Assembly: GCA_964017195.1 (NCBI GenBank)
Contig: OZ024896.1
Coordinates: 7,521,442-7,585,441, forward strand
From: Siderastrea radians
Taxonomy: Eukaryota; Cnidaria; Anthozoa; Scleractinia; Rhizangiidae
DNA length: 64,000 nt
Direction of reading: 5' to 3'
Shown: piece by piece, positions 26,101-36,113 of the stretch
Position numbering within the stretch: the first letter of the stretch is position 1
Layout: each line of letters starts with the position of its first letter
Position numbers and translations under genes: made by a program
Notes under the pieces: generated by a model
Seen by the model: the letters and a program-made list of their open reading frames with translations, nothing else
Databases searched by the model: none
What the model was told of the DNA's origin: nothing

Positions 26101-28467
26101 TTTAAAAACTGCCTGCCAAATTAAAACATGGTGTTACGGTAACGTCAAATTTTGTAAACAACGGCTTGCTGTACCGAATCGGTTCCCAGATAAATTTTAG
26201 GAAAAGCCAACAAGATTGATGGCTTCAGCTTCCACATTAAAATAGTTATAAATGCCCAACGTTTGTGCGGCAGATCCCCCCCCCTCCCCGTCTGAATAGG
26301 GTTAATGACCTATCCACGTATAACAAGCTACGTCTCCAGATCGATAAAGTGAGAAGATGTTATAGTCAGAATGTAACATACCTGCTACCCAAATCTAAGT
26401 CAACAGCCAGCTTCAAGCCAAGAACTGTTGGGAGAAGTGGGACTGGAACACCGACACATTGGTTGTAAAAATCCTCAACACTTTCACAGCCAGCATTCCA
26501 TAACATGCTTGACGTAAACAAGAGTGACTCGTTTGGGCTGGAAATAATTATAAAAACATTGCCTCAACTCTCTATGGCCTTCAAGATACAACGAGTAGAC
26601 TCTAATTGATGTTCCGTGGTTTATTGCAATCTGCGATTCTGGTTGGTTATCTCGTCGTTGACTATTGTTTCCGTCATGTTCTCTTGTTGGCTATTGGTAT
26701 ACATTGGCCGAGGTCTGTATGGTTGGCTCTATTGTCGTTCTGTTTTATTTTGCAGACAATGATTGGGCGCTTTATGCTTAGAAAGTAAACTTTCTTGATT
26801 TCTTTGCAAGTAGTAGCTAGACATAGGATTATTTTACTGATTATTATACAATCATGCCTGCAAGTTTTGAACCACAAATCCTTCCACAGTCTTTACATGT
26901 GAGCTCATTATCAGCAGTTCCAATTATTCTATTTGATTGCAACTCCTTGCGCTTTGCACGTTACCAGGAGCCCATAACCCGGAGCGTGCAACTCCCATAC
27001 TAAGCCTATGTCACGGCGTTTTTACAGACCAGGTTATTTTTAGACAGGTTTACAATTACTATTTTCCGCGAAAATGCGCACGGGTCCTTATCCCTCCAAA
27101 AATAGCGGCATAGACCGTTCTTTCTCCTTTAAACAAAGCTTGTGATTGGTTAGCGAGGCTCCTTTGGGAATCTTAATTCGCGGAAAATTCAGTCTAAAAA
27201 TAAGTTGATCCGTGAAAACGCCGTGACATAAATATAGGGCAGTTGCGAGCTCCAGGTTATGGGCTCCTGACGTTACCTTTGGCTTAACTGACACGCTGGT
27301 TCTCAAAGGCTGACACACCACTCCGAATAGTGCTCTCCAATCATTGCGGTAACAGCCTGTTACCCTGTTCTCATAGGCCACAGTTCTTCTGTTTGATTTT
27401 CCGATTACAGTCATCTGTATGTCTACTGGACCCGGTTGACTATTACCGGAAGCTATGTTCTGGGCCTCCCATTGACTATTCTGTCAGAGAAAACACTGCT
27501 TCGTAGTCTAATTGTTCACTACTATATAGAAAACCCCTGGATCTGTAGGAGGAAGCACGCGCTCTGATTGGCTCCCTGTCGATAGTCTAAAAGCTTATAT
27601 CTTACGAGTACAGAAGTCGCGCGTAATAAACGGCAAAACACGCTTCCTTCAACAGATGCGTTCTTTTGGTGGTAAGTTGAAAACATTTTCCATACTTCAG
27701 GGCTTGCCTCTACAGATTCATAGCCAAATTGGCACGCTGTGAGCTCAAATACACGAAACCACGCTTAAAAATATATAAATGGAGATACCAACGTACTTTT
27801 TGAGCCTGGGTGCACAGCAAACCAGGACATTAAGCAAACCAATATGATCACCGACATTGCTGGTGTCGATGATATCAAATGTTAGTTCAGGACGAAAACC
27901 ACTGGTACACAGGCAAAGAGCATCACCAGTCCACATGGTAACCTTTAAACGGAGATATAACTTACTGTGAAAAATTATTAACTTTTGTTGTTAATTACAG
28001 TCTACTTAATTAAACGATAAGCATTTTTTTATCCCTTACTTTCGTGATTATCGGCCTTTTAGGGACAGAATGAAGTTATAACATCATCTAAACCTCGTCC
28101 ACGAATTGGTGCTGTTCAGAAAAAGCTTAATCGAGGTTTAGTCAACGCGAAGATGTCGGAGTGCGACGCAAGGATATTCCAGCGTAAGGGCAAGTAAGAA
28201 GGACTAACAACTATCTTTTACCGTGAGATTGCGCTTCTAGTTAAATGCCAAGGTGACTCCTAATGAAAGCCAGGAGAACGTGTTTTTGTTCCGCTTACCT
28301 TCATGCTTATGCTTGTACTCGCGTCAATGTTGTTTTCACTATTAGGGCCCTTGTGCTATGCTTGTACTTGTGTTAATGACACTGGAAGCCGAAACTCAGT
28401 ATGGTACACTTGCGTTTGTAATAGGCCATTTTACAGTTGTTTCCTTAGTGACCTGGCCTTTGAGTGG

Positions 28468-28498
<31 letters not shown>

Positions 28499-31400
28499 AA
28501 GACCCTCCTGCTTTTCACATGTAAATCATGTTCTTCTCATGGTAACTAGTTCGTATTTACATATGAAAAGCAGAAGGGTAGTGGAAGTGAGGCTGGAGTT
28601 GACCTTGTTTTGAGAAAGACCCTCCTGCTTTTCACATGTAAATCATGTTCTTCTCATGGTAACTAGTTCGTATTTACATATGAAAAGCAGAAGGGTTTGT
28701 ATCAAAACAGACAGGGCTGAAAAACGACTGCGCATGCTCGAGATCAGCATTTCAAAATCGTTCGATCGGCCGTTTGTTTGGCGCCATGCGAGCTTGATTT
28801 CTCGGTCGATTTTGGCGTCGTGTCGCTCGAGAAAATAGAACTTGGGACGCGATTTAAAGGTATTTTCTGTGGTGGAGATTTTTTCAGACAAACTGGGAAT
28901 TTGTCTATCTACTGTTTGGCTGTTTTAAAAGTCGTGGAAACCCAGCAAATTCTTGAGATCATCGGCTGCAGCACTACGGTGAGTGAGTCCTCAGATTAAA
29001 TTTAGCATTGCACTTTATAGCCATACCTTACCAAACTCTTGTGCAACACTCATAGAGTTAGGTTTGTTTTAGGCAATAATTTCCAATAAGTTTAAGTAAA
29101 CAATCTATTTCCAAAAACAAAACTTTGCGATCATACTTGCGAAACAGATATTTGGCTCCCAAACAAGAAATGAAACCCACAAGTGAATAAAGGCTTCTGT
29201 CGGAGCGTTCGTAAGCGTTTCTCTCAACAGAATCATTTCCTAGGTTGTTAAAGCGAATTACTTGTCTTTCTTGTCCACAAAAGTGCTTGCCTCTCGTGTG
29301 AGACAATAGACTCGGATAGTGTGTACGGGGCAGCGACAGTATTCAGTTACAAATTCTTGCAGCTGATTGTTGGCCAGATGAGCTGAGATTGTCGTTTTCT
29401 CTTCTAAAACTGTAGTCAAACATGTAGTGTCACATACCCATAACACTTATATGTGGAAGTAAAATGGCAGCTGACTGCCAGATAAGATTATTTATATCAA
29501 CTGTAACAGAATCAGTAATTTTACCATTTCTTGATTTCATATAAATTGGAACATAATTGTTGGTAATTCCTTCACCTCATTATTTTATTTCTGATCATGA
29601 TTGGGCTTGTGCACAAAAATGTTTATCTTGTGTAGTTTTTTCTGCTACTACATTGCCCTATAGTTTTACAAACTCGTGAAAGCTTATGGTAAATGTTTAT
29701 TTTTCAGTGACTCAGATTCCAAGGAAAATGCTTTAGTCCTGGGGAGTGGTTCTGGTAAACATGCAGATCATGATATGATACAGGATCTTGGTTTTTTTTT
29801 TATTTGTGAGAAATAACCAGCAGGCCCTGCAGAAAAGGAAGTATAAGAAGAGCTTAGAACTAAGTCAACAGAGGCCATCAAGAGTGAAATGGGGACAGTG
29901 GAAGTTGTTGTCGCAGTGATTCTCCCACAGCCCCACCAGCTGTACTGCCCACCACACCTAAAGCTAAAACTCAAGATGATCCATACACAGCAAACACTTT
30001 CCTCACTGTGACTGATTTCTGGACATTTCCATGTTGTATAGGTGTTTGATGTAAGGGTAGGACTTCCTTGAAATCCCAGAGGTAGTGTTATACCACTGGT
30101 TCTGAGTACATCACCCTGTTTTTTCCATGTGCTGAATTTAGGGGCTCACATGACTGGTGGTGTATGCAGAGCTTCTTTTAAATAAAAATCTGTACATTTC
30201 CCACTTGTGAATAGTTTTTATTTGTATCTAAGGTTTGACAGGCCCATACATCCTGAGATCAGCTTTACAATAATCCAGTTTTTTTTTTCAAACAAATATT
30301 GTGCACTTGAAGGGTCAAGTCCAGGACTTTATTGCCATAATTATGTCAGTTTTCAGAATATTTCATTCATTTTTTTAGAGATGATCTGCAATACATTATA
30401 AACTGCAACTTTTCTTTTAACAGTTTTCAGTTTCCTGTAAAGAAAGACATCTGCTGGTAATTTATGCAATAAGAGTGTGTGTTGTGTGGCACTTTAATTA
30501 CCATTTAAAATTAGTTAGTAAAAGCAATTGAAAATGAACCAACATATTCTTGATGTTCATTTATTTAGCTGTAAAGTGACTCATTGGATGGCAAAATCAA
30601 CTGCATGAAAAGCAAAGGACCAGTCATCAAGTAATGAAAACATCCCAAAAATAACTATTTTGAAGGAAGTCACCAAAGGGTGAACTATTGTCCTGAGTGT
30701 GGTGCTGTATCCTAAAAATCTGACCTATGGACAACCCCCTCAAGGATATGGCACAACTAGCTGCATAGAGTCCACTTTCCTTTTGTAATGCAGTCCTTGT
30801 AATGTAGTCTGTCAAGAAGTTTAGAAAATTTGTTTCCAGTGTTCCATCACCCATGAACTTTAACTGAATTAAAAACCCATCTTCCAGTTAAATTAAATCA
30901 AAATATGTTACCTAAAATAGTCCTCAATTATGTGAAACAGAGGTAAATGGCTGTCCTGGTAGCTCTTTTCTTTTGCTGGAAAAGTTTTGACTGCCCGTAA
31001 TACAAGCAAGGAGGTCCTTCAAGAGTCCAGGGCTGTTTTATCAGTAAACTGCTTCATTGCTTTTCGACATAATATTCTTTTCTGGAGCGGTTGTCTGGTG
31101 TCTGTACAGGGCTTTTTAAAATGGTGTCAACTCCAGTGAAATGATGATTCTCTTTTCCTTTTCCGTGGCTGTTCAAAATCTTAAAAAGGCGGACTGGAAA
31201 TTACAGCAATGTCTGAAATTGTTTTGATTGTCTTTTAGTAAAGGAGTCAACCAGCGACTGTCCTGACGCTCGATCGATCGGCGATGTTTTAGACAAGCTA
31301 AGTCTCCGGAGGCACAGTGCGGCTGGGGGCCTAATACACCCAAAACAGGACGCTTACCGGAAGTTTCCGTGAACAACGCACTCACTAAGATAATATGTAA

Positions 31401-33181
31401 CACAGCCAGCTGCACGAGCCGCATTTTCGCGGCACGGGCTCTTGACTTCGCGGTAAAATTTCGGTTTGTGTTCAGGTATGAAAATGTTGTGTTCAGGAGG
31501 TATGTTTAAGCTATACTATCGTTTGGTCTTTGTCGAAAGTTCTAGGCTTAGCTGGTCTACCAAAGTCTTAACTGAAGTAAAAAACCTCGGCACTTTTCAT
31601 ATTTTCAAAAATTCCGCCATTTTACGTAAATGTTGCTATGGTTTCAAGTTGTCATCCCCAGTTTCCCCGCGCGAACCGATGACATGCGCAGACGTTATTC
31701 AGCTCTGTCAACTCCAACCTCGCTTCCACTCAAAGGCCAGGTCACTAAGCACACAACTGTAAAATGGACTATTGCGCCGCTATTGGAAACTAGACATCAC
31801 AAATCGGAACGCATAAAGGAAAGAAAAGGGGGAATAAACAAGAATAACATAAGCAAACGAAAGAAAATGAGAGGACAAATACACAAAGAATAAAAGAAAA
31901 GGAAGAAATAAAATGAGAAAAAAAAAGAATCAACCAGAGGACGAATTAATAAACGATAATGCGGGAATGAATTCATTTGTTAATTAGATAACGTAGCAAT
32001 AAGGGAACTAACCTTCAAAGCTGCTGAGTGGCTCTTCTGATACTGCTGGTAGCGTTTCACCAGCAACTTTAGTCTTTCCTTACAGGCAGCTGTCAATGTT
32101 CCACATCGCAGAAGGTCTTGCCTAGGAGACACCGTTCATACATACAAGTTTGACTATATAACTGTGCGCTGGCGAAGGCCAAATCAATCGAGCATTCATA
32201 TAAGCTTAAATGAATGACGTCTATTCTTACTGATGAAGGAAGTCAAACCTAAATACCTGAAAAATAAGATCTTTTGGACTTTAAAACGGTGATATACGGT
32301 GGATTTATGAAAGAGACTTACTCTTCAATTGGCAGATAACCTTCAAAGGCACATGCAACATAGTGCTGCTTCCACTTGTGAATGAATGGACGAATCAAGG
32401 TTGGGTTTGCTTTGTCTGACTCGTCGCTTGTGGAACCCTCAATGAACCAGTGTTTTATTTCCGTGTAAAATGAATTTGGCAGTGTTGGTGTTAAAATTCT
32501 TATCCATTCTTCACCGGTACCACTGATCCCCATCATCATTTGCGATAGTACAGAAAGGCATTGACCGTCAACGTTTCGTCCTTTCTCTTGCAGTTTTTCT
32601 TCGATGAATTTGTTTCTCTCCTCTTTCACGCTCCTTACGTCAAGATCTAGACCCCTCCAATCCTTCCAAATATCCCGACACTCTTCAAGAACGGCGCTGT
32701 CTTGAAACCTCAAAGCACTCTGGTCGCGACCATCAAACTTCTTGTCGACGAAGGCTGATATGATCTGCTGCAGTCTCGCATAGTGGGCTTCGGACAGCGC
32801 CACGTTATACCAGATATTCCATAAAAAGTTAATGTCTTCTGAAATATCGGGATTTATCGTACCGGCGACTTCAAGCATAATAGCATTACGCGCTACTACC
32901 ATTGGATCGTAGTCATTTAGGTGGAAATTTAGACTTTTAGCACGCTCTTCAGGTTTTCTCTGAGACATCTCTGACACGGTGAACAAAATATTTCTCACAT
33001 CACCCGAGGCTAAAAGTAGCAAGTCTAAATTGTGTTCTTTCGAAGTTCCAAGCAACTCAGTTAGATCCCTGGCTCTTGTGTTGCCCATGGAATAAGAATA
33101 AAGTCCCTTAGGATAAAGAATTACTCCTGCGGGATTATGAAATCCCAGAATAGGAACTCCCTGGCTGTCGTATTTCGCCAT
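13679..33181 (-). CDS. Gene A: DUF4470-domain protein, 11-exon model (whole span)
   Basis: Joining 33181-32322, 32121-32013, 27942-27797, 26537-26382, 24474-24326, 23993-23895, 17476-17358, 16689-16378, 15884-15736, 15329-15129 and 13802-13679 gives 2424 nt, exactly 807 codons plus TAG. All junctions are GT/AG and phase-consistent. Residues 33-103 show the DUF4470 pattern: GNTRARDL, then LLLLASGDVRNILF, then NDYDPMVVARNAIML. A second block in exon 3 (FDIIDTSNVGDHIGLLN) is familiar from long DUF4470 proteins of invertebrates and fungi. DUF4470 also occurs in the dynein-arm assembly factor DNAAF3, but the rest of this protein is unlike it as far as I can judge. No signal peptide, membrane segment or MYND finger was seen. 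The role is unknown; the GD motif arrangement recalls a Rossmann or methyltransferase-like fold (speculative). Confidence 0.75.
13803..14420. other. Intron of gene A, nothing else recognised
   Basis: Between exon 11 and the repeat copy at 14421. A plus-strand 78-codon frame at 13907-14143 has no motif. Two short tandem phrases (cctgatgaacacacc) sit near 14330-14355. Confidence 0.4.
14421..15085 (+). repeat. Interspersed repeat, copy 2, ending in an AAT microsatellite
   Basis: This is the direct-orientation counterpart of 5221-5843, sharing tgactgattcaccacag at its start and ccggtcccacttgtaat before the (AAT)n tail. It lies in the last intron of gene A, antisense to the gene. Confidence 0.75.
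15129..15329 (-). CDS. Gene A exon 10
   Basis: 201 bp, phase 2 in and 2 out; acceptor tcttacag, donor AAG|GTACGT. It encodes EKCIMYFSCSVDENLSKFQ and onward to LPLWNAYLQDVR. It starts only about 45 bp from the end of the repeat at 14421-15085. Confidence 0.82.
15736..15884 (-). CDS. Gene A exon 9
   Basis: 149 bp, phase 0 in and 2 out; acceptor actgtag, donor AAG|GTGTGT. It encodes a beta-rich looking segment (VLKVEESNFTYCAELEILD and onward to YFAEDE). Confidence 0.8.
16148..16286. mobile_element. ~140-bp hairpin MITE in intron 8 of gene A
   Basis: tcatcaggtatccaaacacc pairs with ggtgtttggatatcctgatga, and the arms extend outward through aaagagtg / cactcttt. The loop contains ctcggctgcgcctcg. 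It lies about 90 bp from the exon 8 donor. Confidence 0.7.
16378..16689 (-). CDS. Gene A exon 8
   Basis: 312 bp, phase 0 in and 0 out, donor AAG|GTAAGT. The acceptor tgaaag at 16690 follows a long pyrimidine tract and restores the frame (WFFGLPLPVEPICSVIYN). No known domain was recognised. Confidence 0.78.
17098..17153 (+). repeat. (AATC)n microsatellite
   Basis: About 13 perfect tandem copies of the tetramer atca. Confidence 0.95.
17358..17476 (-). CDS. Gene A exon 7
   Basis: 119 bp, phase 1 in and 0 out; strong pyrimidine tract and ttttag acceptor, donor CAA|GTATGA. It encodes VEIKVATKISTEPWYNG and continues to LSHSQ. A 6.4-kb intron full of repeats separates it from exon 6. Confidence 0.75.
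18876..18955 (-). mobile_element. tRNA-derived SINE fragment
   Basis: On the minus strand it shows an A-box-like ttggttagagcgctgcacc, a B-box-like ggttcgaatccc and a short cttgattttttcaggc tail. The 5' tRNA part is incomplete. It lies in intron 6 of gene A. Confidence 0.6.
19177..20459. mobile_element. 1.28-kb TTAA-flanked element (Kolobok- or piggyBac-like)
   Basis: The ends are aggatcctagtca and its exact complement (13 bp, with weaker similarity further in). TTAA lies on both sides (19173-19176 and 20460-20463), as expected for Kolobok and piggyBac insertions; the AGG start favours Kolobok. The interior has only short frames (for example 19711-19926) with no transposase motif, so it is nonautonomous. 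It lies in intron 6 of gene A. Confidence 0.7.
20464..21785. other. Intron sequence, no feature recognised
   Basis: AT-rich intron 6 sequence of gene A with a poly-G run near 20636 and only short unsupported frames. Confidence 0.45.
21800..21915 (+). repeat. Two ~56-bp tandem repeats with CCAA runs
   Basis: gggaatgccgaa followed by atggtccacccaaaaacc and a run of aacc occurs twice in tandem. A 73-codon minus-strand frame here merely reads through the repeat. Confidence 0.75.
22155..22640. repeat. Cluster of ATCGAT palindromes
   Basis: At least nine ATCGAT hexamers, many extended to ATCGATAAA or TATCGAT, occur in under 500 bp, with further near matches. It may be a decayed satellite; the motif also resembles the DREF element of insects, but that role is untested here. 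Confidence 0.5.
23112..23633 (+). repeat. 106-bp satellite, about five tandem copies
   Basis: Monomers start at about 23112, 23225, 23331, 23437 and 23543 and share gagtctgtgggtgaaatcc and gagcagtactttcctgtggt. The last monomer is the most diverged. It lies in intron 6 of gene A. Related monomers are found at 39510-39700 and, inverted, at 46640-46890. Confidence 0.9.
23895..23993 (-). CDS. Gene A exon 6
   Basis: 99 bp, phase 1 in and 1 out; acceptor agccacag, donor CAAG|GTAAAA. It encodes IFTLLENELPADFNEKYG and continues to GSEQ. Confidence 0.75.
24326..24474 (-). CDS. Gene A exon 5
   Basis: 149 bp, phase 2 in and 1 out; donor GGAG|GTAAGT. The acceptor ataaaag was chosen over the stronger-looking ctacag 11 bases upstream because only it keeps the frame open. 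It encodes a helical segment (LKALLRLAERCFNLLNWL). Confidence 0.72.
24475..26381. other. Intron 4 of gene A
   Basis: A 107-codon plus-strand frame at 24964-25287 has no recognised motif. A short hairpin (ggctcgatttccagccgttt against aaacggctggagttcgagcc) lies at about 25688-25767. No exon was found. Confidence 0.45.
26382..26537 (-). CDS. Gene A exon 4
   Basis: 156 bp, phase 2 in and 2 out. Acceptor atttccag; donor AG|GTATGT. It encodes PNESLLFTSSMLWNAG followed by a Leu/Val-rich part (VPLLPTVLGLKLAV). Confidence 0.8.
26965..27269. mobile_element. 305-bp foldback MITE with 7-bp target duplication
   Basis: The ends caggagcccataacc and ggttatgggctcctg are exact complements, and similarity continues into the middle (tttttagac / gtctaaaaa). 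acgttac flanks both sides (26958-26964 and 27270-27276; 8 bp if the next C is counted). It lies in intron 3 of gene A. Confidence 0.85.
27797..27942 (-). CDS. Gene A exon 3: conserved DTSN block
   Basis: 146 bp, phase 0 in and 2 out. It reads VTMWTGDALCLC and then FDIIDTSNVGDHIGLLNVLV, a block recognised from DUF4470 proteins. Donor AA|GTACGT; acceptor tttaaag. Confidence 0.82.
28420..28487 (+). repeat. Left ~67-bp inverted repeat of a possible 3.35-kb element
   Basis: Starting at aatag, with the core ccattttacagttgt and gacctggcctttgagtggaa, it matches the complement of 31706-31773 with about six mismatches. The pair could bound one transposon or be two separate insertions; no target duplication was found. 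Confidence 0.55.
28464..28697 (+). repeat. 117-bp tandem duplication
   Basis: Two near-identical copies start at 28464 and 28581 (gtggaagtgaggctggagtt). Each contains a hairpin: ctgcttttcacatgtaaatc against a tttacatatgaaaagcag arm. Confidence 0.85.
28698..31172. other. Intron 2 of gene A, no exon recognised
   Basis: Short plus and minus frames only. It lies between the two inverted repeats at 28420 and 31773 and may be the interior of a nonautonomous element. Confidence 0.4.
31173..31424 (-). CDS. Small secreted-protein candidate, 83 aa
   Basis: ATG at 31424-31422 in good context (aaaATGc). The N-terminus looks like a signal peptide (MRLVQLAVLHIILVSALF, then TETSG), followed by KR, a Pro/Gly-rich stretch, CASGDLAC, a HRR dibasic site and CC near the end. 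There are four cysteines after the putative cleavage. It lies in intron 2 of gene A on the same strand and inside the inverted-repeat pair 28420-31773. No family was recognised; it may be a chance frame. Confidence 0.3.
   Translation of the reverse strand: MRLVQLAVLHIILVSALFTETSGKRPVLGVLGPQPHCASGDLACLKHRRSIERQDSRWLTPLLKDNQNNFRHCCNFQSAFLRF
31706..31773 (-). repeat. Right ~67-bp inverted repeat, partner of 28420-28487
   Basis: Complement of the left copy (ccaacctcgcttccactcaa, acaactgtaaaatgg). Confidence 0.55.
32013..32121 (-). CDS. Gene A exon 2
   Basis: Acceptor cctag at the right and donor AAG|GTTAGT at the left. 109 bp, phase 2 in and 0 out. It encodes a basic, helix-prone segment (QDLLRCGTLTAACKERLKLL). 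Confidence 0.8.
32322..33181 (-). CDS. Gene A exon 1: DUF4470 domain
   Basis: The start ATG is at 33181-33179 in good context (aacATGg); the frame runs further upstream without another ATG. It encodes 286 codons plus 2 nt and ends at the strong donor GA|GTAAGTCT. It contains the DUF4470 motifs at residues 33-103 and an alpha-helical, charged C-terminal part. This is the longest host exon in the window. Confidence 0.85.
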
Positions 33182-33968
33182 GTTGATGCCGTTCGAGGGT
33201 GAACTAAACAAACGATTTTTGAAATTAATGATCTGCAGGGACTTGTTTTGATTCCTCGAAAGAAAAATGCAAATTCCAAGAAATCTGTCCGTGAGAAACC
33301 TGGATTCGATAAAAATGATAAACTTCCTCTGTGACCTTTGCCGGCAACGTAACGTTATTTCATTTGTTTGGTATCAGAAGTAACATAATGCAGTAGCATA
33401 TTATCCAAGGTACTTCAGAAGTAATGCCCCACTTAAAAGAAATGCTAGTATTTACTATCTTGCGCTTGAATCGTTAACCGCATCACTGATTTGCTGTCAC
33501 TTCCTGTGAGGCCGCCATCTTGGCTGAGTGACAAGTTGTAACTTCCTTTCATAACATGGAACCCAGGGCCTTCGCACACCGTCATTTTGAACAGGGAGAG
33601 CGTGAAACAATCGTTTCACCGGCTTTTTTCAGATTCTCGGGCAAAATAAAGATACTCAAGTTAGAAATAATATATAAATATACATTTGTTAGTTGCGCCC
33701 TGGAGGCTTAAGGAATGCTGGTTTTGCAAAATTATGTTCTTAGAAATTCTAACACGTTTCACCAAGCCAGAAGCTGACTCCAAAATATTATCGTAAAGAA
33801 TCTCAGTGTGGCGACGAGACTAAGTAACGGGAGTACCTTTAACGATACCACATAGCCCGGCAACAGGTCACCGACAGTCACAAATTTTCGGACCGAAAGG
33901 CCATTATATTGTAAACTACTGGACACCAGTAGTTAATGCTACTCTTGCTAAAAGATCAATGAAACTAA

Positions 33969-33969
<1 letters not shown>
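33182..33969. other. Upstream region of gene A
   Basis: Probably the promoter and 5' UTR of gene A. Apart from the YY1-like site there is nothing recognisable. Confidence 0.4.
33510..33526. promoter_or_regulatory. YY1-like motif upstream of gene A
   Basis: ggccgccatcttggctg matches the GCCGCCATNTT core that YY1 binds in animal promoters. It lies about 330 bp upstream of the gene A start codon. No TATA box was seen. Function is inferred only. Confidence 0.35.
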
Positions 33970-34000
<31 letters not shown>

Positions 34001-34030
34001 GATCATCATCATCATCATCATCATCATCAT
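33970..34030 (+). repeat. (ATT)n(ATC)n microsatellite
   Basis: About ten ATT followed by about ten ATC trimers. Confidence 0.95.
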
Positions 34031-34370
34031 TGCAGACATTGCCAGTTGTGGTGGTGGTAGAGGTAGTAGTAATATATCACGTACAAGTCGCTAGCTGAAC
34101 CGTGGAAGTTTTACTTTGAACAATGAAGATATAAATGTCGCAAATGACAGTGACCTTTTATTGTTTGCTTGGCGGTCTTGTAATGCAATCGAATTAGAAG
34201 TGCAAAAAACTCTCAGAGCGGGCAACGAGCACAAAGCGACCGCGACGAACGAGGGCTATCTTTTCACGAGCCCCACTATTTTCTCAGAATGAGCGATATT
34301 TAAGGGGACGAAGCAGGAACTTGAAGTGGCCTGTTGAGCAAAATTCATGACTTAAATCAACAGTTTATTT

Positions 34371-34790
34371 TAGTGTAGTATAGTATCGTATAGTAAAGCA
34401 ATAGCATAGCATAGCATAGTATAGTGTAGTGTAGAGTAGTGTTGTGTAGCATAGTATAGTATATTGTAGTGTAGTGCAGTGTGGTGTGGTGGTGTGGTGT
34501 AGTGTAGTGTAGTGTGGTGTGGTATAGTGTGGTGTGGTGGTGTGGTGTAGTGTAGCGTAGCGTGGTGTGGTGTAGTGTAGTGTGGTGTAGGGTAGTGTGG
34601 TGTGGTGTAGTGTGGTGTGGTGTAGTGTGGTGGTGTGGTGTGGTGCAGTGTGGTGTGGTGTGGTGTGGAGTAGAGGAGTGTAGTGTAGTGTGGTGTGGAT
34701 AGTGTACCGTGGTATTGTCAGTATGTGATGATGTCATGACATGGCATGTGATGGCATGGTATGACATGGGATGGAGCAGCATGGTATGGT
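34371..34790 (+). repeat. GTGTA/GTGGT low-complexity array
   Basis: About 420 bp made of variants of tagtg, tggtg and gtata. The long minus-strand frame through it (His/Thr-rich) is an artefact of the repeat. Confidence 0.9.
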
Positions 34791-34928
34791 ACACGATATC
34801 GGACTATATTAATTAAACTCGTGCCGCCCCCCCCTCCCCCCTCAAATATCTTAGCCCGCTATTTTGAGAGGTAAAGAATGTCTGTTTCAATAACGTTTGC
34901 CTTGCTGTACAGAAATGGAGGATATTTC

Positions 34929-35057
34929 ACGGCGGCGCGAAGATATGAATTTTATTTTCGAGTGGTGAAAACAATATTTTACGAACGAGCGCAGCGAGTG
35001 AGTAAAATATTGTTTTTTACCACGAGAAAATAAAATTCATATCTTCAAGCCACCGTG
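34929..35057. mobile_element. Palindromic MITE-like hairpin
   Basis: cacggcggcgcgaagatatg pairs with catatcttcaagccaccgtg; the arms continue through aattttattttcg / agaaaataaaatt to near the centre (gagcgcagcgagtg). It lies between the two genes. Confidence 0.7.
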
Positions 35058-36105
35058 TAATTTTCTTTTCATTAAATAGACAAGAGAGTTTTTGCACAAA
35101 AAACTGTGTAAAAGCAGGAAATGACGTCATCGATATCCTCACTAGTGAGGATGTGGAAAATACGCCACTCCAGTCCCGGATGTAGTTTCGTATGAACGTT
35201 ACGAGTGGTCTATTTTCCACTAAAACACCCTTGTTTATATAATACCCATATTACCAAGTATATGTACTAACTCAACTGATAAATTATAAATATTTGCAGC
35301 CCCCACAAGCATTGAAATTTGGCAAACTTTCACCTGAGAAAATGTGAATGATGAAGATGACTAATTATTTGAATGGTACATCTTAGGATTTCGTTATTCT
35401 CGTCTCAAGGGTGGCTTTTCCTTTTAAACCTGCAGGACCAAACATGAGGTGCCCAGGCTCCGACGGCCTAGAGGGGAAGGTGGCTGTCTCCCGTAATGTC
35501 CTTGATGGTATAAGGAGACTATATGTTTGGTAACCCTAAAATAAATTACATTCCAAGGCTTTGGGTCACTAATGGCATGTAATCAGACTCAAAGTTCGAT
35601 CTACATTTAACTATCTCAGGACTTAGCTCTAGACGGGACGTGTTAATTAATGTAACACCAGTAGTCAAATGAACAAAAAAAACTTTTTGTTATGGTACAG
35701 CGAGTAAGTAGTAAATAATTTTAAGTTTAGATTTTAAATATGGAACAGGATTTTGGATTTTTCCTTGTGTTGTCACGTAAAAATAATACAAAAAATCAAT
35801 GGCTGGAATGCCTTTCCATGTTCAGCAGCATCCCACAGATTTCCCATCATAACGTGCATCGTTTGTTACAGCATTCAGTTGTTTTCCGCCATAATACTGA
35901 GTCCACCCCACAGCTCATTGTTTCCCGACATGTGCCGCTAGTCATCAAGTACCACATCTCATTCTTCTACAACAGCTTCCATTTGTTTACTTCTATCAGA
36001 AGTCTGTATCAGCTTCTTCTTGACTTCCGCTAAAATAATGCGCTCCTCTCTTCCAACTTTTTCCTGCCGTAGTGTTCGGTACAGCTTTTTTTCCCGCCAT
36101 TGTGT
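35058..36105. other. Intergenic, no gene recognised
   Basis: AT-rich; a 97-codon plus-strand frame at 35740-36033 has no motif. It is downstream of gene B's stop and upstream of gene A. Confidence 0.45.
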
Positions 36106-36113
36106 CTGCCAGC

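Noticed and set aside
34357..34794. 145-codon His/Thr-rich minus-strand frame
   Set aside because: It is a translation of the TAGTG/TGGTG low-complexity array and has no other support.
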